Shown: one piece after another, positions 38,062 through 39,357 of the stretch
Layout: each line of letters starts with the position of its first letter
Numbering within the stretch: the stretch's first letter is position 1
From: Chara braunii
Taxonomy: Eukaryota; Streptophyta; Charophyceae; Charales; Characeae
Direction of reading: 5' to 3'
DNA: 39,357 nt
Assembly: GCA_003427395.1 (NCBI GenBank)
Contig: BFEA01000161.1
Span: 1,982,585 to 2,021,941, forward strand
Position numbers and translations under genes: made by a program
The notes under the pieces: model-generated
The model's database searches: none
What the model saw: the letters and a program-made list of their open reading frames with translations, nothing else
What the model was told of the DNA's origin: nothing

Positions 38062-38856
38062 GGCAACTGCTTTGGCACCCTCAGTGGCGCCCTCACAAAA
38101 CTTCCCACGTTCTCTCTTAACCGCCTAACTTCGCCCCCAACGTGGGTGACCATGTCGCGCGCAAAATCCCGGAATCCTGACCGCATGGCACTCAGGGCCA
38201 CATCGTGACCCCAGTTGGCTTTGCGCTCCTCCATCCAAGCCTCACTCAACACTTCCAAGTACCCTGACATCTTATCCATTTTGGCAGAAAATGTCTGCGT
38301 GCGCCTGCACCTCTTGTCTGCAGTCTCTCACCTTTGCCACCTCCGCGGTCAACCTATTAACTTCCTCTCTCCTTCTCTTTTTTTCCCTGTTCATCCTCAG
38401 TTTCCACTCCAACTTATTCTCCTCCTCTGCTTCTTGTTGTTCCAGGGGGTCCTCGATTGTTGCTAGCGCACTGGCTAACGCTTCCTTCTCATCCTGTGGC
38501 ACATATAACTGTGCCTCCTCGTCTTCCGCCAACGATAAGTTAGCAACCTACTCACTGATCTTCTTCTCCATCGCTGCATCCTCGTTCGTCGTGCCACTAC
38601 TCTCCCCTTTTACTTCCCTGCGTTTTCTCTCCTCTTCTGCTTCGGCTGTTGCTTCTACCTCGGCAGCCTTTTTTTTCTCCTCCATCTCCTCCTCCAGTTT
38701 TTTTATTTTTGCCGCCTGCTCCTCTGCGATTGCTTTCAACTTCGCCTGCTTCAGGAGCTCTTTCCTTTCTTTATTCTCTCTCACTAAGGCGGTCATCTTC
38801 TCTTGTTGCTTCTGGGTATAGGGGCTAGTGTTTTTCCCACTACGGGTGTCAACCAT
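38062..38856 (-). CDS. Chromovirus gag N-terminal region
   Basis: The ATG at 38856 starts MVDTRSGKNTSPYTQKQQEK, typical of chromovirus gag. A long Lys/Glu/Ala coiled coil follows (about residues 25-90). One TAG at 38548-38550 interrupts it in frame. A second segment (to 38272) is also coiled-coil-like (EENKLEWKLRMNREKKRRRE). A frameshift near 38.275 kb leads to MSGYLEVLSEAWMEERKANW. Confidence 0.85.
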
Positions 38857-39357
38857 GGTGATTAGTGCACAACCGGATTAGCGGTTCCAAACCTTAGCAC
38901 TTAGACTCGTACCCCTGACTGACAACTGAGTGACTCAATCTAAGACTCATAGAATCCGGACAGGGATCCTATCAACTAGGGTCTCTAGCCTAGACCTACT
39001 CTAAGGCTGTCACTACTACACCTGTTGTTGATCAGGAGGCATTTATGGAGATCCCCCGTAGCTCCTCAGGAATTATTTAACGTCGCAAACATGACGACGC
39101 GATCAGCAGGTCTGTCAACACTTAGACTGCCTGTTGCGCAGCCCACAACTCAACCTTTCGGGCCTACTGTGCCACACCGAGCAGCCCGCCGGTCTGTACC
39201 GGTCCTTGGGAGGGTTAGGCCTCCGGGACAGTCCAGTCGTCAGACACAGTCTTTAGCCCTACTTGATCTGGCAAGGGTTCGGTCAACAAGGCCTATCCTT
39301 CATCCACAGAGTACTACTAGCTAAGCGCCCGCGGTGCGGGCGGTGCGGTCAATGCCC
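38857..39357. other. Flank beyond the chromovirus 5' end; one open frame
   Basis: No LTR match to the left side of the element was found. A plus-strand frame from the ATG at 39091 to 39324 (77 codons, MTTRSAGLSTLRLPVAQPTT) begins like some retroelement gag proteins, but it is too short and lacks a motif. Treat it as unassigned. Confidence 0.25.

Larger units (their letters stand above)
32790..38856 (-). mobile_element. Ty3/gypsy chromovirus, decayed, without identified LTRs
   Basis: Minus-strand order is gag N-terminus, capsid region, CCHC knuckle, protease, RT, RNase H, integrase, GPY/F-like module and chromodomain. That order and the terminal chromodomain define the chromovirus branch of Ty3/gypsy (Metaviridae) elements. 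The frame is broken by at least seven in-frame stops and several frameshifts, and by a 521-bp insertion at 32981-33501, so it is not autonomous. LTRs could not be recognised on either side within the window. A TGG-starting sequence at 38873-38889 (minus) could be a primer binding site, but the tRNA match is unknown. Confidence 0.9.

Noticed and set aside
38291-38821. Ser-rich plus-strand frame of 176 codons
   Set aside because: Antisense of the Lys/Glu-rich gag N-terminus, which is on the minus strand with a clear start.
38873-38889. Chromovirus primer binding site (TGGAACCGC on the minus strand)
   Set aside because: It starts with TGG at a plausible place, but I cannot match it to a tRNA 3' end and no LTR end adjoins it.

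Overview
The window looks like nuclear DNA of a streptophyte (green plant or charophyte alga), dominated by transposable elements. The pointers are plant-type L1 LINEs, a Ty3/gypsy chromovirus, tRNA-headed SINEs, an hAT-type nonautonomous element, U6 snRNA pseudogenes, three interstitial AAACCCT telomere-type units, long microsatellites and an assembly gap. A large repeat-rich genome such as that of a charophyte (for example Chara) would fit, but that is inference from style. No bacterial-type gene, rRNA or intact tRNA gene is visible.

Layout. 1-427: probable first exon of a purple-acid-phosphatase-like gene, ending at a strong splice donor. 428-4650: no exon recognised; a cluster of one short dispersed repeat, two copies of a tRNA-headed SINE and a (CA)n tract. 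4650-6495: 5'-truncated LINE copy on the plus strand, interrupted by a U6 retrocopy with a 14-bp target-site duplication. 6496-8578: simple repeats. 8579 to about 17.1 kb: a near-complete LINE on the minus strand with three reading frames (gag-like ORF1 with a CCHC knuckle; an acidic/coiled-coil middle ORF I do not recognise; endonuclease-reverse transcriptase ORF3). 17498-18132: assembly gap inside (CT)n. 19213-20739: an hAT-like nonautonomous element carrying a second copy of its own family in inverted orientation, with an exact 8-bp target duplication. 22889-23281: a 365-bp tRNA-derived SINE with matching target duplications. 24.2-25.6 kb: more SINE-like heads and a second, decayed U6 copy. 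27.9 kb: a 21-bp minisatellite. 28.95-30.19 kb: the most unusual part, 18 hairpin units with an almost invariant 7-nt loop and variable but self-complementary stems, arranged as a ~775-bp duplication. 32.79-38.86 kb: a decayed Ty3/gypsy chromovirus on the minus strand (gag, zinc knuckle, protease, RT, RNase H, integrase, chromodomain), split near its 3' end by a 521-bp AT-rich inverted-repeat element.

The parts mostly relate by parasitism. The LINE enzymes are the likely source of the U6 retrocopy and of SINE mobility; the hAT-like and AT-rich elements need a transposase not present here. The only plausible host gene piece is the phosphatase exon, and much of the window could be its intron or intergenic DNA. 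The hairpin array is the one structure not explained by a known element class.
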